Part shown: piece by piece, positions 7,457 to 16,698 of the stretch | How positions within the stretch are numbered: position 1 is the first letter of the stretch | Layout: the number at the start of each line of letters is the position of its first letter | Notes under the pieces: model-generated | What the model was told of the DNA's origin: nothing | The model's database searches: none | What the model saw: the letters and a program-made list of their open reading frames with translations, nothing else | Assembly: GCA_963639765.1 (NCBI GenBank) | Contig: CAVHXA010000011.1 | Location: forward strand, 1 to 57,754 | Direction of reading: 5' to 3' | DNA from: CAVHXA01 sp963639765 | GTDB taxonomy: Bacteria > Bacillota > Clostridia > Oscillospirales > Oscillospiraceae | Length of the DNA: 57,754 bases | Made by a program: the position numbers and the translations under genes

Positions 7457-8857
7457 ATGGAAACCATAATTCTTATCTGCGTTATTGTCATCATTGCATT
7501 TTCTCTGCTTGTGGCCATCCTCAAACGGTACAAACGCTGTCCGTCTGACAAGGTCATGGTTATCTACGGCAATGTCGGCAACAACTCCGACGGCACAAGC
7601 CGAAGCGCGAAATGCGTTCACGGCGGTGCGGCCTTTGTGTGGCCAATCATTCAGGCATATGCTTTTCTGGACCTCACGCCGCTGTCTATCCCGGTTGACC
7701 TTGAAAACGCCCTGTCACGCCAGAATATCCGCATCAATGTTCCGTCCAGCTTTACGGTTGGAATTTCTACAGAGCCCGGTATCATGCAGAATGCCGCTGA
7801 GCGGCTGCTTGGTCTGGGTCTGACGCAGATTCAGGATCTGGCCCGCGATATTATCTTCGGCCAGCTGCGTCTTGTAATTGCGACCATGGACATCGAAGAG
7901 ATCAACACAGACCGCGATAAGTTTCTGGATGCTGTTTCACGAAATGTAGAATCCGAGCTGAAAAAGATCGGACTGCGACTGATCAACGTAAACGTCACCG
8001 ATATTTCTGATGAGTCCGGCTACATCGAAGCCCTGGGCAAGGAGGCCGCGGCCAAGGCGATCAACGACGCGAAACGCACAGTGGCAGAAAAGAACCGCGA
8101 TGGTTCTATTGGCGAGGCCAACGCAAACCGCGACGAAAGGATTCAGGTTTCTCAGGCAGATTCTCTTGCCATCAAGGGCGAGAACGACGCCAAGGTAGAG
8201 ATTGCAATGTCCAATGCGGCCCGACGTGAAAAAGAAGCTGAGGCTCTGAAAATTGCAACCTCTGCCGAAAAAATACAAAGCGCCAGAGCACTGGAAGAAG
8301 CCTATGCCGCCGAGCAGCAGGCTGAAACAGCCCGTGCAGCCCGTGACCGGGCAACGCAGGAGGCCGATGTCATCGTCTCGTCGGAAATCGAAAAGCGCAA
8401 GGCGGAGCTGCAGGCAGAGGCTGAGGCTGAGATGATCCGCAGAAAAGCACAGGGCGAGGCAGATGCCATCCTGGCAAAGCGCAATGCAGAGGCTGAGGGT
8501 CAAAAGGCCATTCTGACCAAGCAGGCCGAAGGCTTCCGCGAGATTGTTGCTGCAGCGGGAGGCAGCGCAGAGGATGCCGTAAAGCTGCTTCTGGCCGATA
8601 AGATGGAAACACTGATGCGCATTCAGGTCGATGCGATCAAAAACATCAAAATCGACAAAGTTACGGTTTGGGATTCCGGCAGCGACAAAGACGGAAAGAG
8701 CGCGACGGCCGATTACATATCCGGCCTGATGAAGGCAATCCCGCCTATGAACGAAATGTTTCATATGGCAGGAATGAATCTGCCGGCCTATCTTGGAACC
8801 GACATCGAAGACCAACGAGAGCAGGATGCAGAGCCGATCGAAGCAGATAAAGAATAA
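7457..8857 (+). CDS. floT: Flotillin-like protein (SPFH domain)
   Basis: One N-terminal membrane helix (ETIILICVIVIIAFSLLVAI) is followed by an SPFH/PHB domain (about residues 30-210) and a long Ala/Glu-rich coiled coil with EAEA-type repeats (about 210-390), typical of flotillins, which scaffold functional membrane microdomains. The C-terminal part has MNEMFHMAGMNLPAYLG. GGGAGGG lies 7 bases before the ATG at 7457; 466 residues. It follows the NfeD-like gene by 78 bases, which include an imperfect inverted repeat (CAGCACC/GGTGCTG) that might tune expression. The pair corresponds to the YuaF-FloT arrangement. Confidence 0.93.
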   Translation: METIILICVIVIIAFSLLVAILKRYKRCPSDKVMVIYGNVGNNSDGTSRSAKCVHGGAAFVWPIIQAYAFLDLTPLSIPVDLENALSRQNIRINVPSSFTVGISTEPGIMQNAAERLLGLGLTQIQDLARDIIFGQLRLVIATMDIEEINTDRDKFLDAVSRNVESELKKIGLRLINVNVTDISDESGYIEALGKEAAAKAINDAKRTVAEKNRDGSIGEANANRDERIQVSQADSLAIKGENDAKVEIAMSNAARREKEAEALKIATSAEKIQSARALEEAYAAEQQAETARAARDRATQEADVIVSSEIEKRKAELQAEAEAEMIRRKAQGEADAILAKRNAEAEGQKAILTKQAEGFREIVAAAGGSAEDAVKLLLADKMETLMRIQVDAIKNIKIDKVTVWDSGSDKDGKSATADYISGLMKAIPPMNEMFHMAGMNLPAYLGTDIEDQREQDAEPIEADKE

Positions 8858-8888
8858 TTTACGATCGGGCTGTGGCCCGAAACAGATC

Positions 8889-8923
8889 CGGGGGAGCCAG
8901 AACAGCTCCCCCGATTTGTGTTT
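8889..8923. terminator. Intrinsic terminator between flotillin and radical SAM genes
   Basis: A perfect 9-bp GC-rich inverted repeat (CGGGGGAGC, arms 8889-8897 and 8905-8913) is followed by ATTTGTGTTT. It sits between convergent genes. I see no coding signal in the remaining 200 bases up to 9124. Confidence 0.7.
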
Positions 8924-9123
8924 GCAGGAGTATACAGATGCGTCTGTGGATCCCGATAGATTTTTTGCGGGAACCGCATTTGAAAAGCACAAGGGCAATA
9001 TCACAAAATTTGTCTGCGGTGCTGTCCAAAGTTTTCCGCCTGTTTTCAACGGGAAATCCCCGGACTCCGCTTTCGGCGCGGGACTGCTTTTCTGTCTGGC
9101 ATAGGACCACCGGCTCTTGCACG

Positions 9124-9993
9124 TTACAGGCCTCTGGCCCACTCACTGCGAATGCCGACGGTTCCGTGAATGGCCCCGTCCAGCAGAGCCAGAAGCCTTT
9201 CCCGATCCTGCTTCAGAGTGCCCTTTATCGGAAGATAATTTGAGGCGTGATCGCTCGTGAAATGCAGGTTGTCGTAATCGATGGCCGCGACGAGATCCCG
9301 GGTTTCCTGCAGACTTTCTTTGGCACTCAATACGGAAAAGCTGCCGGATACAACCTCCTGATAGAGCTTTGTTCCGCGTACGGGCGTGTAGTTCATGCTC
9401 GACAGATGTTGCGGCTGCATGGCGTTGATGATCTGAGCAGTTTTCTGAATGTGCTGTGCAGAGCCGTCACGCCCGCCAAGGCCGATGAGGATGATCCCCC
9501 ACAGGTCAATAGCAGCTTCTTTTAGACGCAGACCGGCCTGCAGCATCTGTGCAGCGGTTACACCTTTGTTTGTGTGTAAAAGCACGGCATCATCGCCGGA
9601 CTCAATACCAAGATAGGCCCGATCAAGGCCGGCTGCGTGAATTTCCTGCAGTTCCTGCAGAGATTTCGACAGCGTGCTTTTCGGACCGGCGTAAGTCGAA
9701 ATCAGACGGGCCTTTGGGAACCATTTTTTCAGCTCCTCGAGCACGCGAATCAGATCTGCGGTTGGCATGACAATCGGATCGCCATCTGCAATAAAGATTT
9801 TTTCGTATCCGCGATACATACAGGCTGCCTCACGGATATCGGCAAGAATCTCTTCTGTAGGCTTGATATAAAAGCGCTTGCCTTTATACATCCCGCAAAA
9901 AGTACAGCCATTATGGCTGCAGCCGACTGTAGCCTGCAGGATAAAGCTTCTTGCTTCACCGGGTGGACGATAGACCGGTTCGACATATTCCAT
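9124..9993 (-). CDS. Radical SAM protein, uncharacterised
   Basis: 289 residues with a radical SAM cluster motif of CX4CX2C spacing near the N-terminus (VGCSHNGCTFCGMYKG), followed by the usual barrel elements (FIADGDPIVMP, AYLGIESGDD, LWGIILIGLGG). The spacing differs from the classical CX3CX2C but is seen in some uncharacterised family members. The substrate is unknown. The start at 9993 has AAAGGA 7 bases upstream; an ATG 13 codons earlier overlaps the preceding gene. It is the last gene of the rarA-DUF951 operon. Confidence 0.85.
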   Translation of the reverse strand: MEYVEPVYRPPGEARSFILQATVGCSHNGCTFCGMYKGKRFYIKPTEEILADIREAACMYRGYEKIFIADGDPIVMPTADLIRVLEELKKWFPKARLISTYAGPKSTLSKSLQELQEIHAAGLDRAYLGIESGDDAVLLHTNKGVTAAQMLQAGLRLKEAAIDLWGIILIGLGGRDGSAQHIQKTAQIINAMQPQHLSSMNYTPVRGTKLYQEVVSGSFSVLSAKESLQETRDLVAAIDYDNLHFTSDHASNYLPIKGTLKQDRERLLALLDGAIHGTVGIRSEWARGL

Positions 9994-10012
9994 TGTGTTG
10001 TCCTTTCCGCCC

Positions 10013-10213
10013 TCAGGGCATATCTTTTTCACTGCGGTCCGGCTTAATCTGTCTGATGTTCCGTTCGGCTTTTGAGCGGGAAATGAGTATTTCGTGGCCG
10101 CAGCCCAGACATTTCAGGCGAAAATCCATTCCTACCCGCAGTGTTTTCCATTCTTTGCACCCGCAGGGATGCGCTTTTTTCATGACCAGGATATCACCGA
10201 GCTGAACATTCAT
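10013..10213 (-). CDS. DUF951 small zinc-ribbon-like protein
   Basis: 66 residues. It has a CGC motif (HPCGCKEW) and a CLGCGH motif about 23 residues later, a likely zinc site, and the family-typical opening VQLGDILVMKKAHPCG. Its function is unknown; in Firmicutes it is often near GTPase or replication-related genes. The ATG overlaps the rarA stop as ATGA, implying translational coupling. Basic residues at the C-terminus suggest nucleic acid contact, but that is inference. Confidence 0.85.
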   Translation of the reverse strand: MNVQLGDILVMKKAHPCGCKEWKTLRVGMDFRLKCLGCGHEILISRSKAERNIRQIKPDRSEKDMP

Positions 10214-11520
10214 GGTACTTCCTCCAAGGTATTGGTTTTGCCGGAAAGCAGAGAGTCGGCGGATTCCATGACGTTTTTCCAATATTGCTCAGCTGCCTGC
10301 TCGAGCTTGCTGCTGCCGTAGGCATAGTAGTGCCGGTCTTTCAGCTCGTCCGGCAGATACTGCTGACGGACCCAGTGATTGGGAAAGTTGTGCGGGTAAA
10401 TATAACCCTGTTCACGTTCAAAGCCGGTTCCGTCCGCATGGACATTTTGCAGATGTCGGGGAATGCTGCCGGCTTTTCCGCTCCGCACATCTGCGATTGC
10501 CGCATCGATTCCAAGCACAACGGAATTGGACTTTGGTGCCGTTGCCAGCAGCAGGGCAGCCTGGGCCAGCGGAAGTCTGGCCTCTGGCAGACCAAGCTGC
10601 AGGGCGGAATCTACGCAGGATTTTACAATGCTGACGGCCTGCGGATAAGCAAGCCCGATATCCTCACTTGCCGAACACAGAAGTCTCCGACAGGCACCCT
10701 GAAGATCTCCGGCTTCCAGCAGCCGCGCAAGATAGTGCAGGGCAGCATCCGGATCGCTGCCCCGAAGGGATTTCATCAGTGCGGAAACCACATCATAGTG
10801 CATATCGCCGTCTGTGTCATAATGCATGGCGGATGGCTGGCAGAGGGTTTTTGCATCCTCCATTGTGATGGAAATGATACCGTTCTGCGTTCTGGAGGCA
10901 TGAAACAGAACCTCAACTGCATTCATGGCCTTGCGAATGTCGCCTCCACAGCCACCGGCAAGGCGGGCTGCAACACCGTCTTCGAGCTTCGCCGAAACGC
11001 ATAGCTTGCGCTCTAAATAGGAGACAGCCCGGTTTACGGCGGGCAGGGCGTCTGCAGCAGTAAGCTGTTTGAATTCAAACACGGTGCTTCGACTGAGAAT
11101 GGCCTTGTATACATAGAAATACGGGTTTTCGGTAGTGGAGGCGATCAGCGTGATTTTTCCGTTTTCTATGAACTCCAAAAGGGATTGCTGCTGTTTCTTT
11201 GTAAAATATTGAATTTCGTCCAGGTATAGAAGAATTCCGTTTGGAGACAGAAAGGAATCGATCTGGCTGATAATCTGCTTTATATCGGCCGTTGATGCTG
11301 TGGTTGCATTCAGCCGATGCAGAGTACGGCTGGTACTTTTTGCAATGATGTTGGCAACCGTGGTTTTCCCCGTACCGGACGGACCATAAAAAATCAGGTT
11401 TGGAATTTCACCCGACTCGATCAGTCGCCGAAGCAGACCGCCGGGCCCTAAAATATGTTTCTGACCGCACACTTCGTCCAGAGTTTGCGGACGCAGTTCA
11501 TCTGCCAGCGGCTGATACAT
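10210..11520 (-). CDS. rarA: Replication-associated recombination protein A (RarA/MgsA), AAA+ ATPase
   Basis: A clamp-loader-like ATPase acting at stalled replication forks. It starts with the diagnostic PLADELRPQTLDEVCGQ, then Walker A (YGPSGTGKTT), Walker B (LYLDEIQYF), sensor 1 (ASTTENPYF) and the C-terminal tetramerisation region. 436 residues is normal. The start at 11520 is preceded by AAAGGAG at 9 bases; upstream in-frame codons are not family-like. It is divergent from nth. Confidence 0.96.
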   Translation of the reverse strand: MYQPLADELRPQTLDEVCGQKHILGPGGLLRRLIESGEIPNLIFYGPSGTGKTTVANIIAKSTSRTLHRLNATTASTADIKQIISQIDSFLSPNGILLYLDEIQYFTKKQQQSLLEFIENGKITLIASTTENPYFYVYKAILSRSTVFEFKQLTAADALPAVNRAVSYLERKLCVSAKLEDGVAARLAGGCGGDIRKAMNAVEVLFHASRTQNGIISITMEDAKTLCQPSAMHYDTDGDMHYDVVSALMKSLRGSDPDAALHYLARLLEAGDLQGACRRLLCSASEDIGLAYPQAVSIVKSCVDSALQLGLPEARLPLAQAALLLATAPKSNSVVLGIDAAIADVRSGKAGSIPRHLQNVHADGTGFEREQGYIYPHNFPNHWVRQQYLPDELKDRHYYAYGSSKLEQAAEQYWKNVMESADSLLSGKTNTLEEVP

Positions 11521-11678
11521 AATGGATGTCTCCTTTTCGGGAAGTAGCGTCGCCGGACGGAATTGCGGGCAGACCCGTATTTGTTCCGACCGGCAGCACG
11601 CTTGCATGGTGCTGCCTGTGTTTTTTTGTTTGTATGTGTGATATACTTGCGCAGAATGCTTTGAGGAGGTAAGGAAGT

Positions 11679-12311
11679 ATGCAGGCTTCACTTCGTGCGC
11701 CGGCTGTAATAGCTGCACTGAAAGATGCTTATCCAGAGGCTGTCTGCGCCTTGAACTACACAAAACCCTATGAGCTGCTGATTGCGGCGCGGCTGTCTGC
11801 ACAGTGCACGGATGTCCGCGTCAATCAGATCGCGCCGGAGCTGTTCTCACGATATCCAAGCCTGGAGGCTTTTGCCAATGCAGATATTGCGGAGCTTGAA
11901 CAGGTGATTCATTCCTGCGGCTTTTTCCGGACAAAGGCACGGGATATCGTTGGCGCGTGTCAAATGCTACTGCGTGATTATGACGGTCAGCTGCCGGACA
12001 CAATGGATAGGCTGCTGAAACTTCCCGGCGTAGGCAGAAAAACTGCGAATCTTCTGCTGGGCGACATATTTGGTCGTCCTGCCGTGGTCTGCGATACGCA
12101 CTGTATCCGGCTTTCAAATCGAATAGGCCTGGCGCAGGGGCAGAATCCGGAAAAGGTTGAGCAGCAGCTCCGGGATATTCTTCCGCCGGACGAGAGTTCT
12201 GACTTCTGCCACAGACTGGTTTTGCACGGCCGAGCCGTATGTACCGCACGAAAACCGGACTGTGCGCGCTGCACACTTGCACAATACTGCAAAACCGCTT
12301 CCGGAGAATAG
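11679..12311 (+). CDS. nth: Endonuclease III
   Basis: A base-excision repair glycosylase/AP lyase for oxidised pyrimidines. The helix-hairpin-helix LPGVGRKTANLLL carries the catalytic Lys, and CDTHCIRLSNRIG carries the catalytic Asp. The C-terminal [4Fe-4S] ligands have the canonical CX6CX2CX5C spacing (CTARKPDCARCTLAQYC). 210 residues. GGAGG lies 8 bases upstream of the ATG. It converges with the response regulator gene only 38 bases downstream. Confidence 0.97.
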   Translation: MQASLRAPAVIAALKDAYPEAVCALNYTKPYELLIAARLSAQCTDVRVNQIAPELFSRYPSLEAFANADIAELEQVIHSCGFFRTKARDIVGACQMLLRDYDGQLPDTMDRLLKLPGVGRKTANLLLGDIFGRPAVVCDTHCIRLSNRIGLAQGQNPEKVEQQLRDILPPDESSDFCHRLVLHGRAVCTARKPDCARCTLAQYCKTASGE

Positions 12312-12349
12312 AGCAGGATCGCAACGCCGAAAGGCCTCTGCATATCGGC

Positions 12350-13066
12350 CTATTGTGCAGGCTGATCAGAATCGCTGCAGTAAAAATACCCAACGCCCCG
12401 TTTGGTTTTTATGTGAACCGGTTTGCCCGGGTCGTCTTCTATTTTTTCGCGAAGACGCCGGATGGTGACATCTACTGTGCGCATATCACCGTAGTAGTCG
12501 TAGTTCCAGACATTAGACATCAGATTCTCCCGGGTAAAAACCCTGTCGGGCGCGCTGAGCAGATACTGCAGAAGATCATATTCTTTTTGCGTCAGGTCTA
12601 TGGTTCGACCGTTTTTCAATACGGCATATCGATTGGTATCGAGCGTGAGACCGGCAGACGGATTCTGCAGGACTTCGGGTCGGGTGGCCGGAGCAGCTGT
12701 GTCAATGCTGCGGCGACGGATATTTGCCTTTACGCGTGCCATCAGTTCGCGCATGGAAAAGGGCTTTGTGATATAGTCGTCGGCGCCGGTTTCCAGACCA
12801 AGAATTTTGTCGTTCTCCTCTTCGCGGGCGGTAAGCATGATAATTGGAATTGTCTGCCCCTCTTCGCGAAGGATGCGGCAGACATCAAGACCGCTGAGCT
12901 TTGGAAGCATAAGGTCCAGCAGCATCAGATCCGGGTCTTCGGAGCGCGCCAGGGCCAGACCGGCCTCACCATCCAGAGCTTCAAGGGTAATGTAGCCTTC
13001 TTTTTTGAGATTGTATTTCAGAATTTCTACGATAGAGCGTTCATCGTCTACAATTAGAACAGTCAT
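12350..13066 (-). CDS. OmpR/PhoB-family response regulator, no adjacent kinase
   Basis: It has a receiver domain with acidic pocket (VDDE), phospho-acceptor Asp in LMLLDLMLPK, Thr/Ser in IIMLTARE and Lys in DYITKPF, followed by a winged helix ending in VDVTIRRLREKIEDDPGKP and TKRGVGYFY. 238 residues. The output domain resembles WalR/VicR and PhoB. Its ATG overlaps the stop of the upstream DUF2207 gene (ATGA), so it is translated from that operon. No histidine kinase lies in the window, so the partner must be elsewhere. Confidence 0.92.
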   Translation of the reverse strand: MTVLIVDDERSIVEILKYNLKKEGYITLEALDGEAGLALARSEDPDLMLLDLMLPKLSGLDVCRILREEGQTIPIIMLTAREEENDKILGLETGADDYITKPFSMRELMARVKANIRRRSIDTAAPATRPEVLQNPSAGLTLDTNRYAVLKNGRTIDLTQKEYDLLQYLLSAPDRVFTRENLMSNVWNYDYYGDMRTVDVTIRRLREKIEDDPGKPVHIKTKRGVGYFYCSDSDQPAQ

Positions 13067-14787
13067 GGTGCCTCCTTTTTGCCTGATTGCCCCCGCAGTG
13101 CCTGCAAAGCCGGGGAAAGAACGTCATAGAACAGCTGCGCGGTCTGCTGACTGTAACCTGTATTAAACCAGCCTGCTGCTTCAAGCTTCATCCGTCCAAA
13201 TCGAGCGGAAAATTCCCGACCCATTCCAAGTCCTTCGGCCCAGGGGAGCAGCCGATAATAGTACATGGGATCCTGACGAAGAGAAGAACGCAGATGTTCG
13301 GCCGGAACGGTAAGGATATACCTGCGAAAACTGAGAACCTGATTGAGAACATCCAGACCCTGCCGAGTGCGCGGTTCGCCAAAAGCACTTTGCAAACCGA
13401 CAAAAACCTGGAGAGCAAAGGAAAAAATCAGCATCCAGGCACCCTGAATCAGCCCAACAAGCCCCACAATACCCCAAAGACAGAGAACACCGATCCACTG
13501 GGCTCTGGACTGCGTAACCTGAATAACGGAACGTGCCGAACAGATCTGCAGATATATTCCGGCAACCAGCCCACACGGCAGACACAGAAGACTCAGGAGA
13601 GTCCATCCGGTACCCTGCGGCAAAAGGCCGCGAATGAGCGGTACAATCGCCAGCCCCAGAGCCAGCGCTGCAAGCAGCTGCAGAAAGATCATGGGACCGC
13701 GTCTGCGATCAAAGAGAAGGCGGCGCCAATCGCGCCGGATCTGCTTGCGGGCGGAAAGCCAGGCACGGTGAAATGCGGCATCGGGAAGCTGACACGTGGA
13801 GCCCTGAGAAAACAGCACGCCAAACAGCCACCGCTCAGCATCGGTTCGTTCATTTCCCATTGCCATGCGTCGGCGCAGAATAACCTGCTGGTTTTTGTAA
13901 TAAAGGGTCAGATACCCGGCTGCTGCCCATTCAAGCACAAGTGCGGCCGGGTCCGGCTGTGCGCCGTTCAGCAGGAAGGGAAGGCTGCCTGCCGTGGCTC
14001 CGTCGGGTGGAAGCGGGCGCATACGGATTTGAACAGATCCGTTTCGGCATCGACGCAGCCAATAGACAAACGCGGAAGCTGCGGCTGCCAGTGCAAGCAA
14101 GTTCAAAATCCCCCGAAACGAGAGAAGATAGCGGCCCATTGCATTTGGCACCGAAAAATAGCCGTCTTCGAAAGAAAGCTTTACGCAAAAGGAATCATAG
14201 GCCATAACTCCGCCGGGTACGGATCCTGTAATTTCATTTCCATGCACGTCAGAGGTGATGTCCTGCCCGGACAGCTGGCCATAGTATCCGCTTTCAAAGA
14301 TCGGAGAGCCGGAAAACTCCTCCGGCAGAATCAGAGAAAAGCCGAAGTCGGGAATATCCCAGCCCCAGTGTGAGCTCAAAAGATCAAGGGTTATGGTAAC
14401 GGCATTGCTGTCCGGAAGAGTTGACGGGGATGACCAGGTGATGTGAAATTGCCGTTTGCCGCTCAGAGCGTCGGTGCCTGTCAGAGTTAAAAGCGTGTTT
14501 CCCGCATCATCAAGACTGAGACTGTGGCGAACTCCGGAAATTTTCAGGCCGGAGACATCGCCGGGCAAGGCAAGAATAACGTTTTCTGTATCGTCCGGCA
14601 GAGACATGCAGACATCCAGAGCCCAGCTGTACGATCCGTTGCGGGCGATCTGACAGGAAATCTGATAGCTGCTGACTGAGATATTATCGGCCCGTACACA
14701 GATCAGGCAGAGAAGCAGGCACAGCAGAAAGCATCCTGCAGTGCGCAGAAAATGCTTGCGATTGAATGAATGACAGGCTGTTTTCGT
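13063..14787 (-). CDS. DUF2207 membrane protein with probable non-ATG (ACG) start
   Basis: The first in-frame ATG is at 14607, but the open frame continues upstream and encodes a credible signal peptide (KTACHSFNRKHFLRTAG, then FLLCLLLCLICVRA) followed by mature sequence. The best-placed start is an ACG at 14785-14787, 6 bases after AAGGGA; no ATG, GTG or TTG fits. From there it has 574 residues: an extracellular beta-rich domain (about 35-220), a membrane helix (FRGILNLLALAAAASAFVYW), a basic cytosolic region, two further helices and a tail. DUF2207 proteins are uncharacterised. It lies 28 bases after the beta-propeller gene. Confidence 0.8.
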   Translation of the reverse strand, partial: TKTACHSFNRKHFLRTAGCFLLCLLLCLICVRADNISVSSYQISCQIARNGSYSWALDVCMSLPDDTENVILALPGDVSGLKISGVRHSLSLDDAGNTLLTLTGTDALSGKRQFHITWSSPSTLPDSNAVTITLDLLSSHWGWDIPDFGFSLILPEEFSGSPIFESGYYGQLSGQDITSDVHGNEITGSVPGGVMAYDSFCVKLSFEDGYFSVPNAMGRYLLSFRGILNLLALAAAASAFVYWLRRCRNGSVQIRMRPLPPDGATAGSLPFLLNGAQPDPAALVLEWAAAGYLTLYYKNQQVILRRRMAMGNERTDAERWLFGVLFSQGSTCQLPDAAFHRAWLSARKQIRRDWRRLLFDRRRGPMIFLQLLAALALGLAIVPLIRGLLPQGTGWTLLSLLCLPCGLVAGIYLQICSARSVIQVTQSRAQWIGVLCLWGIVGLVGLIQGAWMLIFSFALQVFVGLQSAFGEPRTRQGLDVLNQVLSFRRYILTVPAEHLRSSLRQDPMYYYRLLPWAEGLGMGREFSARFGRMKLEAAGWFNTGYSQQTAQLFYDVLSPALQALRGQSGKKEAP

Positions 14788-14815
14788 GGCAGTTCCCTTC
14801 TTTCTGCAAAAAACT

Positions 14816-16681
14816 TCAATTGATGCGATTCACCTGACTCCTGCAGCTCTGCGGCTGAAGGTCTGCGTCAAGCAGGACATAACCGATACGGCTGAGCAGG
14901 CAGAACCGATTGCTGCCGGAGGCAAGATACCAGCTGTCTTTGCAGAGCCTGAAAGACTGAACCGGTTCAGGACCAAAATAAACACTGCATCGGAACAGGC
15001 AGACAAGTGTGTCATCCTGGACAGCCAGAAGGGGATAGCCTTGACTGATGCCTCGCCCGGAGATCAGACGGGCCCGGTCTGAAAAGGACATGCTCATGTA
15101 TTTTCTTGTGATATGTGTCGGATTTGAAACATTCAGAAGCACAAGCTCCAAACCGCTGCCACTACGTGCCGGACAGAGAGCAATCGCAACACCCTCAGCC
15201 AGAACGGTAAGATCACGGAAGTTCTGAACCTCAGCCAGAGGAGCTGAAAGAGGCTGCCCGGGATCTGATGTGCTTGCAGCGCGGAGAATGCCGTCTTTCT
15301 GCGTGACAAAATACAGGGTGCTGTCGTACAGGCCAAGAAATTCTGCCGCGTCGTTGGCCAGAACAAGCTCACCAAGGCAGGTGAGGGAATCGTCCAGCAT
15401 ATACAGACTGCTGACTGCAGAATCGGTTGGCGCGGAACTGTTGCTCCAACCATACAGAGGATCACGATAAACAGTGTTGACAGTGGTATTGAGGTTGACT
15501 CCCAGGCAGATCACACCGCTGCGATTGACCCCGATCAGGTCGGGAAGACCGCGGATGCGGCAGGAAGAAAGCAGCTGCCAGCCTGCACTGCCGTATTGCA
15601 TCAGCGCTATGCCGCAGTGCGTTTGATGTGTGGTTTCGGTTACGTTATATACGCTTTCCGTCCAGGTATCCGAAGCTTCATAGCTGATGGGCCAGGATAT
15701 AATCAAGAGGTCCTCCGAAAGCAGCATCGCCTCCGGAAGAGCTCCTGCCGCAGCAAACCATCCTTCACACAGACCGCTTTGCGTGCTGTAGTCGGAAACA
15801 ACGGTAAAGCGGGCAAGTTCCGGCCCGGATGGCATCAGGACCTGCCGAACGGGAAGCGGATAGACGTTGGCTTCGTCATAACGCGACGGAAGACGCAAAG
15901 AACCGGAATCGGGTTCAAAGTCGGTGATTATTGTCAGTCGATCCCGGCCAATATGTGCACGGATCAGCTGGCCGTCTATCGCGGAAAGACCGATAAAGAC
16001 CGGAGCGGACGGAACAGAAAGGTCGTAAAAAAGCATTGCGGTGCGTATGTCATCTTTCTGGTCTGTAAGTGCAAGCAGAACGACCAGACTGCTGTTTTCA
16101 AGCAAAAGCTGCTGCGGCTCACAGGAAAGACTCCACAGAGAGGACGGAAGAGGAATTTCGGCGGTCAGTATGCCGGAATGATAGACAACGGCTGTCTCAC
16201 GACCCAAAAGGCAGGCCAGCTCACCGCTGAGAGCGGCGCAGCTTTCTGATAACTGCGCGGGCAGTGTGTCGGGCAGACAAAGATATTCTGAGAGCTCAGA
16301 GGCCAATGTATCCGGATCGAGATCGTAGATGTTCTGTACAGGATCAACCGACGGCGGATCGGACGAGGCCTGCACGGACAAACGCTCGGCTACGGCATAC
16401 AGTGCAGACAAAACGACTGCACGACTGGATGAAAAGCTTACCGTAAAGGCCGAAAGCGCACAGTCGGATGAGGCGGTTACGGTTTTGTCGGCCAGAACGG
16501 GTTGTATTGCCTCGACTGCCTGAAGAGGCTGATCGGCTGGTACGGGCTCGTCGGTCGGTGTGGGCTGGGTTACGGAAGTTGGTGTAATCGACCACGAAAG
16601 GTTCGAGCCGGTGCAGCTGACCAGAATCAGACACAGGACCAGACTCAGGCACACGGCGCAAATGCGTTTTGCTGATATCAT
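14816..16681 (-). CDS. Secreted beta-propeller lipoprotein
   Basis: 621 residues starting MISAKRICAVCLSLV with a lipobox (LVSC), so it is probably lipid-anchored outside the membrane. After a Pro/Thr-rich spacer (about residues 25-60) come repeated propeller-like strands and the 'AVVLSALYAVAERLSV' and 'ISYEASDTWTESVYNVTETTHQ' segments, matching the beta-propeller domain family of Firmicutes (PF09826-like). GGAGG lies 5-6 bases upstream of 16681, which fixes the start. It sits between coaX and the DUF2207 gene in one operon. Its ligand is unknown. Confidence 0.75.
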   Translation of the reverse strand: MISAKRICAVCLSLVLCLILVSCTGSNLSWSITPTSVTQPTPTDEPVPADQPLQAVEAIQPVLADKTVTASSDCALSAFTVSFSSSRAVVLSALYAVAERLSVQASSDPPSVDPVQNIYDLDPDTLASELSEYLCLPDTLPAQLSESCAALSGELACLLGRETAVVYHSGILTAEIPLPSSLWSLSCEPQQLLLENSSLVVLLALTDQKDDIRTAMLFYDLSVPSAPVFIGLSAIDGQLIRAHIGRDRLTIITDFEPDSGSLRLPSRYDEANVYPLPVRQVLMPSGPELARFTVVSDYSTQSGLCEGWFAAAGALPEAMLLSEDLLIISWPISYEASDTWTESVYNVTETTHQTHCGIALMQYGSAGWQLLSSCRIRGLPDLIGVNRSGVICLGVNLNTTVNTVYRDPLYGWSNSSAPTDSAVSSLYMLDDSLTCLGELVLANDAAEFLGLYDSTLYFVTQKDGILRAASTSDPGQPLSAPLAEVQNFRDLTVLAEGVAIALCPARSGSGLELVLLNVSNPTHITRKYMSMSFSDRARLISGRGISQGYPLLAVQDDTLVCLFRCSVYFGPEPVQSFRLCKDSWYLASGSNRFCLLSRIGYVLLDADLQPQSCRSQVNRIN

Positions 16682-16698
16682 GAAACCTCCTGAGTACC

